A DNA stretch of 64,000 nt. Source: Sipunculus nudus. Its lineage: Eukaryota; Annelida; Sipuncula; Golfingiida; Sipunculidae. The stretch lies in the NCBI GenBank assembly GCA_026874595.1, contig JAPPUL010000073.1:62001-126000 (forward strand). The letters run 5' to 3'. The translations under genes were made by a program, and so were the position numbers. The notes beneath the pieces were generated by a model, which made no database searches, was not told where the DNA came from, and saw only the letters and a list, made by a program, of their open reading frames with translations. Positions 21,032 through 30,954 of this stretch are shown here, piece by piece. Numbering within the stretch: the stretch's first letter is position 1; each line of letters begins with the position of its first letter.

Positions 21032-21271
21032 ATGAAAGATATTATGATTTTGGCTGTATTGTTACTATTCTTGGTAAAGGTTTTATCAGGATTGAATTAT
21101 GTTTCTGGAGAGGAGGGTATAAAAGGTATAAAAGGGCCTGGGGCTTTTAGAGATGTTTCTGACAGTAATAAAGGTAGCGTTAATGCGATTGCAAATCGAT
21201 TTGTGCATATAACGGATAAGGAGATAGGAGCTAATTACGGTGTTGAAATAATTGTGGGGATTGTCAAATGA
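21032..21271 (+). CDS. Small exported or membrane-anchored protein, unknown
   Basis: 79 residues: a hydrophobic N-terminus (MILAVLLLFLVKVLSG) that could be a signal or anchor, then a soluble tail. I know of no such gene between dmpP and the ferredoxin gene in classic operons. The SD is weak and the sequence has an internal GIKGIKGP doublet. It may be a young or accidental frame. Confidence 0.4.
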   Translation: MKDIMILAVLLLFLVKVLSGLNYVSGEEGIKGIKGPGAFRDVSDSNKGSVNAIANRFVHITDKEIGANYGVEIIVGIVK

Positions 21272-21275
21272 GAGT

Positions 21276-21304
21276 ATTATCTTGACTATTATCTTGACTA
21301 TTAT
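21276..21304. repeat. 12-bp tandem repeats
   Basis: ATTATCTTGACT is repeated twice perfectly and continues for five more bases. It lies directly after the 79-residue gene, in the gap before the ferredoxin gene. Confidence 0.9.
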
Positions 21305-21432
21305 GGCAAGGAAAAAACTATATCAATTTCTGGTATGCTGTTATGAAGGTCATAAAGGAAAAAAGGCTTATGATGTTGTATGAGTTTCATATGGTCATAT
21401 TATTGCTTAATATAGTGAAACGATTTTAATGT

Positions 21433-21759
21433 ATGAGACGCTATCGTATAAGTATTGTTGATAGTAACGAAAGTTCTTATTGTGTAGATACAAAACATTT
21501 GTTAGAAGGTATGGTTGCTTTAGGTAAAAAAGTAATGCCTAGTGGTTGTCATGGTGGTGGTTGTGGTATTTGTAAGGTTAAAGTTATTAGCGGTAAATAT
21601 AAAAATCTTAGCATGAGTAATAAATATATATCTAAAAATGAATATGAAAATAACATTGTTCTTGCATGTAGGACAATACCGCAGAGTGATTTGAGACTTA
21701 AAGTCATAGGAAAAGTAGTAAAAAGCGTTCTTAATGCAAGTTTTAAGAATATGGGATAG
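21433..21759 (+). CDS. dmpQ: Plant-type ferredoxin of the meta pathway (DmpQ/XylT-like)
   Basis: 108 residues with the [2Fe-2S] cysteines in PSGCHGGGCGICKVKV and a fourth in LACRTIPQ. XylT/DmpQ ferredoxins reduce and so reactivate the iron of catechol 2,3-dioxygenase after oxidative inactivation. That fits its place just before the dioxygenase gene. No clear SD. It looks complete although its target enzyme gene is broken. Confidence 0.85.
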   Translation: MRRYRISIVDSNESSYCVDTKHLLEGMVALGKKVMPSGCHGGGCGICKVKVISGKYKNLSMSNKYISKNEYENNIVLACRTIPQSDLRLKVIGKVVKSVLNASFKNMG

Positions 21760-21813
21760 ATTTAATGATTGTTGGTAAATTGTAATTTTTATATAAAACG
21801 ATAGGAGAAAGAG

Positions 21814-22758
21814 ATGAGTGTATTAAGAATAGGCCATATTAATCTTCGAGTGTTAAATATGGCTGATGCGCTTAGACATTATTGTGATGTTTTAGGACTT
21901 GAGCAAACACATAAAGATGCTAGAGGTAATGTATACTTGAAAGGCTGGGATGAGTGGGATAAGTATTCAGTTATCTTAAGTGAAGATGATTCTTCTGGGA
22001 TGAATCATATTGCTTATAAAGTGAAATCTGATAAAGATTTAGATATTTATAAACAAAGGATTCAAGGTTATGGGGTTGAAGTATCTGAAGATGCAGCAGG
22101 TGCTTTACCATTTATAGGGCGTTCCCTTAGATTTAATCTACCTAGTGGGCATGAGATGTGTCTTTATGCAGAAAAATAATTTGTAGGCACAGCGGTAGGT
22201 AGCATTAATCCAGAGCCTTGGCCTGATGGTCAAAAAGGATGTGGAGTGCATTGGTTAGATCATGCTTTACTAATGTGTGAACTAAACCCTGAAGATGAGA
22301 TCAACAAGGTGGCAGAAGCTACACAATTTATGATAGAAGTGCTTGATTTTTATCTAGTTGAACAAGTAATGGTTGGTCCTGGAGGTAAAATACAAGCAGC
22401 GACTTGGTTATCAACAACTAATACGCCACATGATATAGCATTTGTTGGAGGTCCAGTTATGGGACTACATCATTGTGCTTTTTTTCTTGATAGTTGGGAT
22501 GATGTGCTAAAAGCAGCTGATGTAATGTCTAAGAAAAAGGTTAAAGTGGATGTTACCCCACAACGTCATGGTATTACGCGAGGTGCTACTATTTATTTCT
22601 TCGATCCATCAGGCAATCGTAATGAAACTTTTGCAGGTCTTGGCTATTTAGCCCAACCTGATCGTCCAGTTACTACCTGGACAGAGGATGAGTTAGGGCG
22701 AGCTATATTCTATCACACTGGTGAGTTAATAGAATCTTTTACAACAGTTTACACCTAA
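21814..22758 (+). pseudogene. dmpB: Catechol 2,3-dioxygenase, in-frame stop
   Basis: This is an extradiol ring-cleaving VOC enzyme that turns catechol into 2-hydroxymuconic semialdehyde. The N-terminal domain (IGHINLRVLNMADALRHY to HEMCLYAEK) ends at a TAA at 22177-22179, where relatives have an acidic residue after YADK. The frame continues straight on with the catalytic domain, holding all iron ligands: His in HWLDHAL, His in LHHCAFF and Glu in NRNETFAG. The total of 314 codons is normal. Only this one codon is wrong. Strong SD (AGGAGAAAGAG). The truncated piece would have no metal site. Confidence 0.93.
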
Positions 22759-22774
22759 TCAGGTATTCACTGTT

Positions 22775-23218
22775 ATGAGTATCTGTGTGTTTCAACATAT
22801 TATTAATTGGCAAGCCGCTGAGAGTGCTGTTGTAGCTGCGGTTAAAAAAGCAGAGTCTTTGGGTATTGCAATTAATGTGGCTGTTGTTGATGCAGGAGGT
22901 AATCTTGCTGGATTTTTGCGGATGCCAGGGGCTTTTTTGCATTCTATTGATATAGCGATAGATAAAGCATACACTTCTGCTAGTTTTCGTTTTCCAACTA
23001 GTCAATGGGCTGAAATATTTGCCAGTGAAAAGATGTTAGCTACTGGCATACCTATGCGTGATAGATTGGTAGTTTTTGGAGGTGGTCTGCCAATAGAGAT
23101 AGATGGCAAGATACTTGGTGGTATTGGAGTATCAGGTGGTTCTGAAGAGCAAGATATTATTTGTGCCAAAGCTGGCATTAGTGCTATTGACAGGTTGCAA
23201 GTAGATGAGCAGCCTTAA
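22775..23218 (+). CDS. GlcG/HbpS-family protein (DUF336)
   Basis: 147 residues with VAVVDAGGNLAGFLRMPGA and GGGLPIEIDGKILGGIGVSGG, the two glycine-rich blocks of the GlcG/HbpS fold. Members bind haem or cobalamin-like ligands, and related genes are common in aromatic meta-cleavage operons, where the role is unclear. It follows dmpB after 16 bases. It looks intact. Confidence 0.82.
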   Translation: MSICVFQHIINWQAAESAVVAAVKKAESLGIAINVAVVDAGGNLAGFLRMPGAFLHSIDIAIDKAYTSASFRFPTSQWAEIFASEKMLATGIPMRDRLVVFGGGLPIEIDGKILGGIGVSGGSEEQDIICAKAGISAIDRLQVDEQP

Positions 23219-23251
23219 TAAAATACTTTAATTTAACAATAACTTAAATAT

Positions 23252-24202
23252 ATGAAGTTTGCAATATTAGGAGCTGGCGGTATTGGGTGCTATTATGGTG
23301 CAAGGCTGCTTGATGCAGGGTTTAAAGTAGATTTTATTGCCAGAGGAAAGCATTTAGAGGTATTAAAGAAAAAGGGTCTTCAGTTAGAGCATCCAGATTT
23401 TAATTATAAAAATAAGATAAATGCTTTTAGTATTGAGGAATTATTTAATTTTTTTCCACAAGACTATGAAGCAATTTTATTATGTGCTAAAGCAACGGCT
23501 ACTTTAGAAATAGCAAAAAGAATCAGAAGTTGGTTTAATCACACAAAACAAAACACCTTAATTATAAGCCTGCAAAATGGTGTTGATAATGAGGCACAGC
23601 TTGCCAAAAATTTAGGTGCTAATAAGATAATAGGCGGTTTGGCAGTGCGTATTGGTGGTCATATTATTAATCCCGGAGTAATAAAGGCTACTGGTATTGC
23701 TCAGGTGATATTAGGAATATGGCCTAAAAGCAAATCTAATGTCAAAAACAATCAAGAATCACAATTATCTAAACTAGTTAATAGTTTTAACAAGGCGTTA
23801 ATACCTACACAATTAGTGCCTGATATTAGGCGTGAATTATGGCGAAAATTAGTTATTAACAACGGTGTTAATCCTTTGTCGGTTTTAACGGGGTTTGATA
23901 CAAAAAGTTTAACTCATGACCCTAATGTAAGTAATATTGTCTATCAATTGATGAGTGAGGCAGCAAGAGCAGCCCAAGCTGATGATGAACTGTTAACTAA
24001 GAGCGATGTAGATGAAATGTTTGAACTTATTCGTAGTTTTGATCCGATAAAAACTTCAATGTTGATTGATTTTGAAAAAGGCAGGCAATTAGAAATAGAT
24101 GCAATTAGTGGAGCAGTGCTTAAACGCAGCAAAAAGCTTGGGCTTGAAGCTCCTTACAGCACAACTGTGTATGCTTTGCTTAAAGTTAAAATCACTAAAT
24201 AA
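23252..24202 (+). CDS. Ketopantoate reductase (ApbA/PanE) family protein
   Basis: 316 residues. The Rossmann start ILGAGGIGCYYGARL gives NADP binding, then LICAKA-like and LISLQNGVDNEAQLA blocks, and the catalytic Lys in ELWRKLVINNGVNPLSVLTG. The family reduces 2-dehydropantoate or related 2-oxo acids. At the end of a catabolic operon it more likely serves as a 2-oxo-acid reductase of unknown substrate than as PanE proper. The last gene of the plus-strand operon. Confidence 0.8.
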   Translation: MKFAILGAGGIGCYYGARLLDAGFKVDFIARGKHLEVLKKKGLQLEHPDFNYKNKINAFSIEELFNFFPQDYEAILLCAKATATLEIAKRIRSWFNHTKQNTLIISLQNGVDNEAQLAKNLGANKIIGGLAVRIGGHIINPGVIKATGIAQVILGIWPKSKSNVKNNQESQLSKLVNSFNKALIPTQLVPDIRRELWRKLVINNGVNPLSVLTGFDTKSLTHDPNVSNIVYQLMSEAARAAQADDELLTKSDVDEMFELIRSFDPIKTSMLIDFEKGRQLEIDAISGAVLKRSKKLGLEAPYSTTVYALLKVKITK

Positions 24203-24971
24203 GTGATGGTGTAGCGGCATTGCTTAATGCTCAAGATGTTGTTAATATATTGTAGAAATAAAGTAAATAATATATTTCCTGATGCAATATTATAGTCTTC
24301 TGCTCATTTTAACCTTGGAGTATATGTTGCTGTATTATTAACTTATGTATTATGAATAAAGAGCTTGGCAGTGCTGCTGGGATTAAAGAAGTGCTATTGG
24401 CTTGCTTTTGTTGTATTTGGTTCTGGTTTAATTGCGAGGACACTTAGCGTTTGGCTAAAGATTAATTATAAAACTTTAGCCCCTTCAATAAGGTTTAACG
24501 ATTCAGTTAATCTTGATTTTTCTAGTTTTACTTTGGCAGTTTTTAGTTTTGGAGAAGCGATTTTGATTCAGTGGTATTTTTCATAAACATTTGCCCGCTA
24601 TATTTTCAGCAGGGCTTAAACTACTAAGCGAGGTTGGCATATCATTTACTTTAGTAACTTTGGGTATCAAATTAGCAGAGGCTAATTGGAATTGCAGGAG
24701 AAATGGTTTTAGGGGAGGGTTTTAGGGCATCTATTTTGGGATCTTTAAGCGGTATATCTTTTGCTTTGTTGCAATTTGGTTAAGTCTATGGCAGATAATC
24801 TTAGACCGTTGGTCATTTTATTTGCTGTTTTCCCTAAAGATATATTAAACTAAGCGCTTGGAATTTGCTATTAGCAAGAACCTGAAAAAGTATCATGAAT
24901 GGTAATAATGCTTGGTAATTTATTAATGATTTTGTATATGCCATTGGTATTTTATGTATTGTTGTTAGAAG
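24203..24971 (+). pseudogene. Membrane protein relic, possibly an AEC-type permease
   Basis: Hydrophobic segments appear in several plus-strand frames: LLGLKKCYWLAFVVFGSGL (24370-24430), then in another frame a stretch ending LLSEVGISFTLVTLGIKLAE (about 24620-24680), and a hydrophobic tail near 24910-24975. The last motif resembles the L-G-x-x-L-A segment of auxin-efflux-type carriers. With many stops between them it is not functional. The family call is a guess; that it once was a membrane protein is more secure. Confidence 0.35.
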
Positions 24972-25538
24972 CTAACTGATGTTTTTACCATCTTTGTCAA
25001 ACAACCAAAACGCAAACCAACGAGTAAAGTTAGGCATTAAAACATAGTACATTAATATTATAACGACTAGAGTTATAATAAAAGTGCTAATTAGTAATGG
25101 AAGTTGTGCTAATTGTTCGCCAAATAACCAAAGAATAATAGTAACTGTTGGAAAAAGTGCAAGCCAACCTACTATAGTCATTTTGTATTTAGGAGGTGGT
25201 TTTACAGGGTTGTATCCTGTGCTGAAGCAAGTAACTAAACTAGATTGTATACTAATATCACTAGGTTTTTCTAGCAAGTTATCTATTTGAGTAACAAACT
25301 CTAATCTTTCATTAGAATTAAGCCAGTTATCTAAATTTTTTTGTGTATTAAATTTTAAAATAATCCTATATTCTGAATCATCTAAATTACTAGGGCTCAA
25401 CAAAGTTGTACCCATATGACCAGAAAAAAACGAAGCCTTTTTGACTATTTTGGAGGTTAAAAGCTCAAAGTCTTGCTCATAACCTTTTTTAACCCTTATG
25501 GATATAACAACTGCAATTGGAAGAGTAGTTTGTGTCAT
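24972..25538 (-). CDS. Antibiotic-biosynthesis-monooxygenase-like domain with two membrane helices
   Basis: 188 residues. The first 95 form an ABM-type ferredoxin-like fold (VVISIRVKKGYEQDFELLTSKIV, HMGTTLLSP, YRIILKFNTQKNLDNWL). Then come two hydrophobic helices (WLALFPTVTIILWLFGEQ and LISTFIITLVVIILMYYVLM) and a short aromatic tail. This architecture is known but its reaction is not established; quinone or aromatic radical chemistry is possible. It is the last gene of the minus-strand operon, 14 bases after the tautomerase. Confidence 0.75.
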   Translation of the reverse strand: MTQTTLPIAVVISIRVKKGYEQDFELLTSKIVKKASFFSGHMGTTLLSPSNLDDSEYRIILKFNTQKNLDNWLNSNERLEFVTQIDNLLEKPSDISIQSSLVTCFSTGYNPVKPPPKYKMTIVGWLALFPTVTIILWLFGEQLAQLPLLISTFIITLVVIILMYYVLMPNFTRWFAFWLFDKDGKNIS

Positions 25539-25552
25539 GTAACTAACGTGAA

Positions 25553-25753
25553 CTACTGATTGTCTTTTTCCGACTCAGCCTTACTAATTCCACCAACAAA
25601 CCAACTGTCAGCTGGAATTTCATTGATAACAATTCTTACTTGGGATGGCTTAACATCTAAGTTTTTTGTTGCGATTTCAGTAACTTGTTTACAAAAGTTT
25701 TCTTTTTTTTCTTTGCTTCTACCTTGGATGATTGTTACTTGAATTAATGGCAT
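25553..25753 (-). CDS. dmpI: 4-oxalocrotonate tautomerase
   Basis: 66 residues. After Met removal the chain begins with Pro, the catalytic base, and it has the Arg of QGRS near position 11 and the Arg of QVRIVINE near position 39, the three key residues of 4-OT. It interconverts 2-hydroxymuconate and 2-oxo-3-hexenedioate in the oxalocrotonate branch. It lies between dmpH and the ABM-like gene. Intact. Confidence 0.9.
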   Translation of the reverse strand: MPLIQVTIIQGRSKEKKENFCKQVTEIATKNLDVKPSQVRIVINEIPADSWFVGGISKAESEKDNQ

Positions 25754-25819
25754 AAAAACTCCATATAATAATTTAAAAAAATATGATTAAAAAAAAAGAC
25801 AATGTTCTACCTTTTATAT

Positions 25820-26611
25820 TTAGCCGAAATTAACATTTATTGTGCCTAAATCCTGAAATCTAACACAGATACTATCTCCTGCTTCAACGGCAACTGCAGC
25901 AGTAATACCTCCGGTCATAATAAAAGTTCCTGCTGGGATAACCTCATTACGCTTAGTCAACATATTTGCAAGCATTGTCACACTAGAGAGTGGATGCCCA
26001 AGAACTGCTGCCCCTGCTCCTAATTCGACAACTTGACCGTTTTTTTCCATAACTACACCAAGTGTTTTTACATCAACATCTTCTAGTCTTTTTAAGTTGC
26101 CACCGCTAACAAAACGCGAAGATGAGGCATTGTCAGCTATAACGCTCTTTAAGTCAAAATTAAAGTTTTCATAACGCGAATCGATCACTTCTACAGCAGG
26201 CATTACACTACTGGTGGCATCCATAACATGTGCTACTGTGCAACCTGGACCTGATAGCTCTTTATTAGTAATAATAGCAATTTCAGCCTCTACTTTTGGG
26301 TGAATTAATTCTTTAGTGTTAATACTTGCCCCATCAGGAACACTAAAATAGTCGGCTAAAAATGCATAAATAGGTGTTTTAATTCCCATTTGTGCCATTT
26401 TAGCATAAGATGTTAAGCCCATTTTTAAACCAACTACTTTATTACCGCGTTGCTCTTTGCGGTTGCGTATCTCCCATTGAATATCATAGGCATCTTCCCA
26501 ATCCATATCAGGGTAATCATTAGTTATTTTTTTAACATCATATGCATTAAGTTCTGCATCTTCTAGATACTTAGCTAATTCTGCTATTGTTTTTTTATCA
26601 AGTGTGCTCAT
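25820..26611 (-). CDS. dmpH: 4-oxalocrotonate decarboxylase
   Basis: 263 residues. The start AELNAYDVKKITNDYPDMDWEDAYDIQWE and the block GLKMGLTSYAKMAQMGI are close to DmpH rather than to the related hydratase. Acidic metal ligands lie in HPKVEAEIAI and VEVIDSRYENF. It decarboxylates 2-oxo-3-hexenedioate to 2-oxopent-4-enoate and normally works in a complex with DmpE. It starts one base after the dmpG stop. Intact. Confidence 0.93.
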   Translation of the reverse strand: MSTLDKKTIAELAKYLEDAELNAYDVKKITNDYPDMDWEDAYDIQWEIRNRKEQRGNKVVGLKMGLTSYAKMAQMGIKTPIYAFLADYFSVPDGASINTKELIHPKVEAEIAIITNKELSGPGCTVAHVMDATSSVMPAVEVIDSRYENFNFDLKSVIADNASSSRFVSGGNLKRLEDVDVKTLGVVMEKNGQVVELGAGAAVLGHPLSSVTMLANMLTKRNEVIPAGTFIMTGGITAAVAVEAGDSICVRFQDLGTINVNFG

Positions 26612-26612
26612 A

Positions 26613-27638
26613 TTATTTTCCTGCTCTTAGCATTTCTAATGCCACATCTTCAATCATATCTTCTTGACCACCTACAGTTTTACGGCGACCAAGCTCCATT
26701 AAAATATCACGGGAATAAACTCCATGTTTTTGTTCAGCTTTTTTAGCGTTTAATAAAAATGATGAGTAAACTCCTGCATAACCTAAAGTTAGTGCATCTC
26801 TACTAATGCGTGGTGTGTTCTCTCCCATAATTGGTGTTGCAATATCCTCAGCTGCATCCATAATTGCAGTTAAATCAACGCCTGTTTTAATGCCATACAT
26901 TGCACAAACAGCAACAAAAGTCTCTAAAGGTGTATTACCAGCACCAGCTCCAAAACCTGCTACTGAGCCATCTATACGATTAGCTCCTGCTACTACTGCT
27001 GCAACGCTATTGGCAACAGACATACTAAGGTTGTTATGTCCGTGAAAACCAATTTCAATATCATCAGGAAAATAATCGCGTAATATACCAATTTTTTCTG
27101 TCACATCTTCTGGTAGCATATGTCCTGCTGAATCAGTTATATATAGACAATTAGCTCCATAACTATGCATCAGTTTCGTTTGTTCTAGAAGCTCTTCAGG
27201 ACTAGCCATATGGCTCATCATTAAAAAACCCACAGTATCAAAACCGCGTTTTGCTGCGTAGTTAATATGTTGTTCTGATACATCAGCTTCAGTGCAATGT
27301 GTTGCAACTCTTATTGTTTTAACCCCTAAGTCTTCAACCATTTTTAAATCTTGCACAGTCCCAATGCCAGGTAATAATAATACTGATACTTTTGAAAACT
27401 TAAGATTTGGAATTACCGCTTGTAAATATTCTTTGTCAGTATGCAAACTAAAGCCGTAGTTTAGTGAAGAACCGCTTAAACCATCACCGTGAGTAACTTC
27501 AATAAGTGGCACTTTTGATTCATCAAGTGCTTGTGATAATTCTTGCATTTGCTCAAGAGTAAATTGATGTCTTAGTGAGTGCATACCATCACGCATTGAC
27601 ATATCATGGATTTTAATTTCTTTATTATTAAACTTCAT
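26613..27638 (-). CDS. dmpG: 4-hydroxy-2-oxovalerate aldolase
   Basis: 341 residues, DRE-TIM type. The N-terminal [16 protein letters not shown] carries the catalytic Arg-Asp and a His, and [15 protein letters not shown] carries the metal-binding HxH. It splits 4-hydroxy-2-oxopentanoate into pyruvate and acetaldehyde and channels the acetaldehyde to DmpF, whose gene lies immediately upstream. Intact and of normal length. Confidence 0.95.
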   Translation of the reverse strand: MKFNNKEIKIHDMSMRDGMHSLRHQFTLEQMQELSQALDESKVPLIEVTHGDGLSGSSLNYGFSLHTDKEYLQAVIPNLKFSKVSVLLLPGIGTVQDLKMVEDLGVKTIRVATHCTEADVSEQHINYAAKRGFDTVGFLMMSHMASPEELLEQTKLMHSYGANCLYITDSAGHMLPEDVTEKIGILRDYFPDDIEIGFHGHNNLSMSVANSVAAVVAGANRIDGSVAGFGAGAGNTPLETFVAVCAMYGIKTGVDLTAIMDAAEDIATPIMGENTPRISRDALTLGYAGVYSSFLLNAKKAEQKHGVYSRDILMELGRRKTVGGQEDMIEDVALEMLRAGK

Positions 27639-27654
27639 TACAATTCTCCTAAAT

Positions 27655-28536
27655 CTACTTAATCATTTGCTCTGCAAACATTTCAGCAGCTTTGGCGGCC
27701 GCTGCAGTCATAATATCTAAATTCCCCGCATAAGCTGGAAGATAATCACCTTTGCCTTGCACTTCTAAAAATACACTAACGCGCTTGCCATCAAAAGTAG
27801 GCCCTTCTTTAATACGATAGCCAGGAACATAACTTTGCACCGCAGCTTCCATATCTTTGATAGATTTTGTAATTCTTTCTTTATCAGGCTCATCTTTTGT
27901 CAGACAATATATAGTATCACGCATCATTAAAGGAGGTTCTGCAGGGTTTAGTATTATTATAGCCTTCCCTTTTTTTGCACCGCCTACTTTTTCAATTGCA
28001 TCAGCAGTCGTTTTAGTAAATTCATCAATATTTTTACGTGTTCCAGGACCTGCTGATTTTGAAGATATTGTTGCTACTATTTCTCCATAGTCAACTGACT
28101 GCACACGACTTACTGCATAAATCATAGGAATAGTTGCTTGCCCACCACATGTTACCATATTAACATTATCTTCACCTTTGCCTAAATGGTGTTCAAGATT
28201 TACTGGCGGAATACAAAAAGGACCAATAGCTGCAGGGGTTAAATCTATAACCTTAACACCTACTTCAGTAAGCTTTTTTGATGTTTTTGCATGTGCATAG
28301 GCAGAAGTGGCGTCAAAAGCAATTTTAATATTGTCTTCTTCAATATGAGGGACTAAAGCATCAACTCCATCATGAGTTGTTTTAAGGCCCATATCTTTTG
28401 CTCTTGCTAAACCGTCTGAATTTGGATCTATACCAATCATCCATAAGGGATTTATAACATTGCTTCGCTTTAATTTATATAATAGATCGCTACCAATATT
28501 ACCAGAACCTATTAATGCTACATTAATCTTACTCAT
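27655..28536 (-). CDS. dmpF: Acylating acetaldehyde dehydrogenase
   Basis: 293 residues, slightly shorter than the usual 305-315. NAD site [15 protein letters not shown] at the start, catalytic Cys in [13 protein letters not shown], and [18 protein letters not shown]. It turns acetaldehyde, NAD+ and CoA into acetyl-CoA in a channelling complex with DmpG. It sits between dmpE and dmpG with short gaps and its own SD (AAGGAG). Intact. Confidence 0.94.
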   Translation of the reverse strand: MSKINVALIGSGNIGSDLLYKLKRSNVINPLWMIGIDPNSDGLARAKDMGLKTTHDGVDALVPHIEEDNIKIAFDATSAYAHAKTSKKLTEVGVKVIDLTPAAIGPFCIPPVNLEHHLGKGEDNVNMVTCGGQATIPMIYAVSRVQSVDYGEIVATISSKSAGPGTRKNIDEFTKTTADAIEKVGGAKKGKAIIILNPAEPPLMMRDTIYCLTKDEPDKERITKSIKDMEAAVQSYVPGYRIKEGPTFDGKRVSVFLEVQGKGDYLPAYAGNLDIMTAAAAKAAEMFAEQMIK

Positions 28537-28566
28537 AGTACATACTCCTTAATTAAATTTAATTCT

Positions 28567-29361
28567 TTATGAAAATCTAACTGATGTACGCCCTAAACCA
28601 CCAATAGCAACCGACATATAATCTCCTGGTTTTACCGGTTGTAATGGAACCAGTGAACCAGATAAAATAATCTCTCCTGCTTTAAGAGAGGTCCCTAGTT
28701 TACCTAAAGTGTTTGCTAGCCAAACTACACAGCTTACGGGAGATGAACCAAGAGCTGCTGCTCCTGCTCCAGTTGATACTATTTGTCCGTTTAGCTCAAC
28801 TAGCATACCGCAAGTAGATAAGTCTAGTGAGTGGGGATTTACTGCAGTTTGACCTAATAAGAAATAACCACAAGATGCGTTATCAGCTACGGTATCTTGA
28901 ATTTTTATTCTCCAGTCTTTAATGCGTGAATCAACAATCTCAAAACAAGGAACTACAAAATCTGTAGCTTGTAAAACATCAGTAGTAGTAATTCCTGGCC
29001 CCGTAAGATCTTTTTTTAATACAAATGCTATTTCGCCTTCAGCTCTAGGTTGAATCATCTTTGTTGAAACTGATAGCTCTTGGCCCTCTTCAACCACCAT
29101 AGCATTAGTTAAATAGCCAAAATCTGGGCTATCAACTTTTAACATTTTTTGCACTGCTTCACTAGTAACGCCAATTTTTTTGCCTATCACTTCTTCTCCA
29201 TCAATTTCAATGCGTTTTTCTAATAAGGCTGAAGATATCATATATGCATCTTCTATTGACATCTTAGGCTCACTCTCAGTAAGTGGTTCAATCGCTTGTT
29301 GTTGCCTTAGGGCTTTGTATAAAGCATCAGCAAATCCGCTAATTTTATTTTTATCTAGCAT
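28567..29361 (-). CDS. dmpE: 2-oxopent-4-enoate hydratase
   Basis: 264 residues, homologous to DmpH but with hydratase-type blocks: GKKIGVTSEAVQKMLKVDSPDFGYL, RAEGEIAFVLKK, and ADNASCGYFLLG. It adds water to 2-oxopent-4-enoate to give 4-hydroxy-2-oxovalerate, the substrate of DmpG. It starts 9 bases after the dmpC stop. Intact. Confidence 0.92.
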   Translation of the reverse strand: MLDKNKISGFADALYKALRQQQAIEPLTESEPKMSIEDAYMISSALLEKRIEIDGEEVIGKKIGVTSEAVQKMLKVDSPDFGYLTNAMVVEEGQELSVSTKMIQPRAEGEIAFVLKKDLTGPGITTTDVLQATDFVVPCFEIVDSRIKDWRIKIQDTVADNASCGYFLLGQTAVNPHSLDLSTCGMLVELNGQIVSTGAGAAALGSSPVSCVVWLANTLGKLGTSLKAGEIILSGSLVPLQPVKPGDYMSVAIGGLGRTSVRFS

Positions 29362-29370
29362 ATTAAACCT

Positions 29371-30828
29371 TTATAATTTAACACAAATATTTTTTAATTC
29401 TGTGTAGAATTCTAATGAATGCACACCGCCTTCACGACCAATTCCAGATTCTTTCATACCACCAAATGGAGTGCGCAAATCTCTTAAGAACCAGGAGTTA
29501 ACCCAAACTATACCTGCATCAATTTGTCCTGCAACACGATGTGCACGCGACGCGTTTTCTGTCCATATAGCAGCAGCTAAGCCGTATTTAGTATCATTTG
29601 CCATACTAACACTCTCTTCTTCACTATCAAAAGGTCGAATATGACAACAGGGCCCAAATATTTCTTCTTTTAATACTGTTGCACTTTCTGGCAGCCCGGT
29701 CCAAATAGTTGGTTCTATCCAAAAGCCTTGTTTTAAGTTATCTGGCATATTTGGCTCTCCTCCTCCAGTAATTACTGTAGCTCCTTCTTCAACTGCTTTT
29801 TTATAATATGATATTACTTTCTTTTTATGTTCTGCACTAATTAGTGGCCCTAAGTTAGTATCTTTATCATCCCAAGCACCAAGTTTAAGTCTTTCAGCTT
29901 CATCTTTTAAGCGAGAAACAAATTCACCAAATATACTGCGTTCAACATATATTCTTTCTGTTCCCAAACAAACTTGACCACAGTTGGCAAATACAGAACG
30001 TATAGTGCCTTCAATAGCTTTATCTATATCACAATCAGCAAAAACTATACCAGGATTTTTACCGCCTAACTCAAAAGAAACATGGCGCAAATAATAAGCA
30101 CTATTTTTAACTATAGCTGCTCCTGTACGAGTTTCTCCAGTAAAGGTAATACCATCAATATCCGGGTGGGCTGTTAAAAATTCTCCAGCAGAATTAGGAC
30201 CAAAACCATGCACTACATTAAACACACCTGGTGGCATGCCTACTTCGTTCATCACCTCTCCTAATAAAGTAGTTGTATGAGGAGTCTCTTCTGAGGGTTT
30301 AACCACAACTGTATTCCCACAAGCAAGCGCTGGCCCAACTTTCCAAGTCATAAGAAGTAGTGGTAAATTCCAAGGGCTAATTACAGCTATAACACCTTTA
30401 GGCTTGCGTTAGTAGTTTAATGCACCAGCTCCATCTGGAGTATCTAACATGAAACTTTCTGTAGGAACACTTTTGTAAGCATCAGCAAATACTTTAAAGT
30501 TAGCAGCACCGCGAGGAATATCAATATGTGATGCAAGTAATTTAGGTTTACCTGTGTCAAGACATTCTGCTTTTAAAAAATCATCAAAACGAACATTAAT
30601 ACCATCTGCAACTTTGTGTAAAAGAGCCATGCGTTCTGCTAGTGCTAAACGACCCCAAGGACCCTGTAAAGCATTAAGAGCCGCTGATACTGCCATATCT
30701 ACTTCTGTTTTTCCTGCCTCATGCACTATACCTATTTGTTCATTGGTAGCAGGATTTATATTGGCAAATGTCTTTCCAGATTCAGATCCCTTAAACTCTC
30801 CGTTTATAAAATGTTTTATTTCTTGCAT
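29371..30828 (-). pseudogene. dmpC: 2-hydroxymuconic semialdehyde dehydrogenase, in-frame stop
   Basis: This aldehyde dehydrogenase oxidises the ring-cleavage product to 2-hydroxymuconate. Residues 1-139 (IKHFINGEFKGS to DGAGALNY) are normal and end at a TAA at 30409-30411. The frame then goes on with RKPKGVIAVISPWNLPLL. It continues through the cofactor region VVVKPSEETP, the catalytic Glu in FELGGKNPG and the catalytic Cys in NCGQVCLGTERIY to the end at 29371. The total of 486 codons is normal. The one stop is the only damage seen. It is the first gene of the minus-strand operon. No dmpD-type hydrolase is present to bypass it. Confidence 0.92.
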
Positions 30829-30954
30829 TGTTTACTCTTAATTTTAGTAATTCTAATTATTTAGTTTTGTAAATATTTTTTAGAAATATGTATATTATAT
30901 TGTTTATTGTTATAATAGTCAATCTATATATACATTAATATAATTAGCATGAAA

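Noticed and set aside
18016-30828. TAA reassigned to an amino acid
   Set aside because: Many intact genes here end in TAA at the normal family length (dmpM, dmpO, dmpP, sodB region), so TAA works as a stop. The internal TAAs are better read as mutations.
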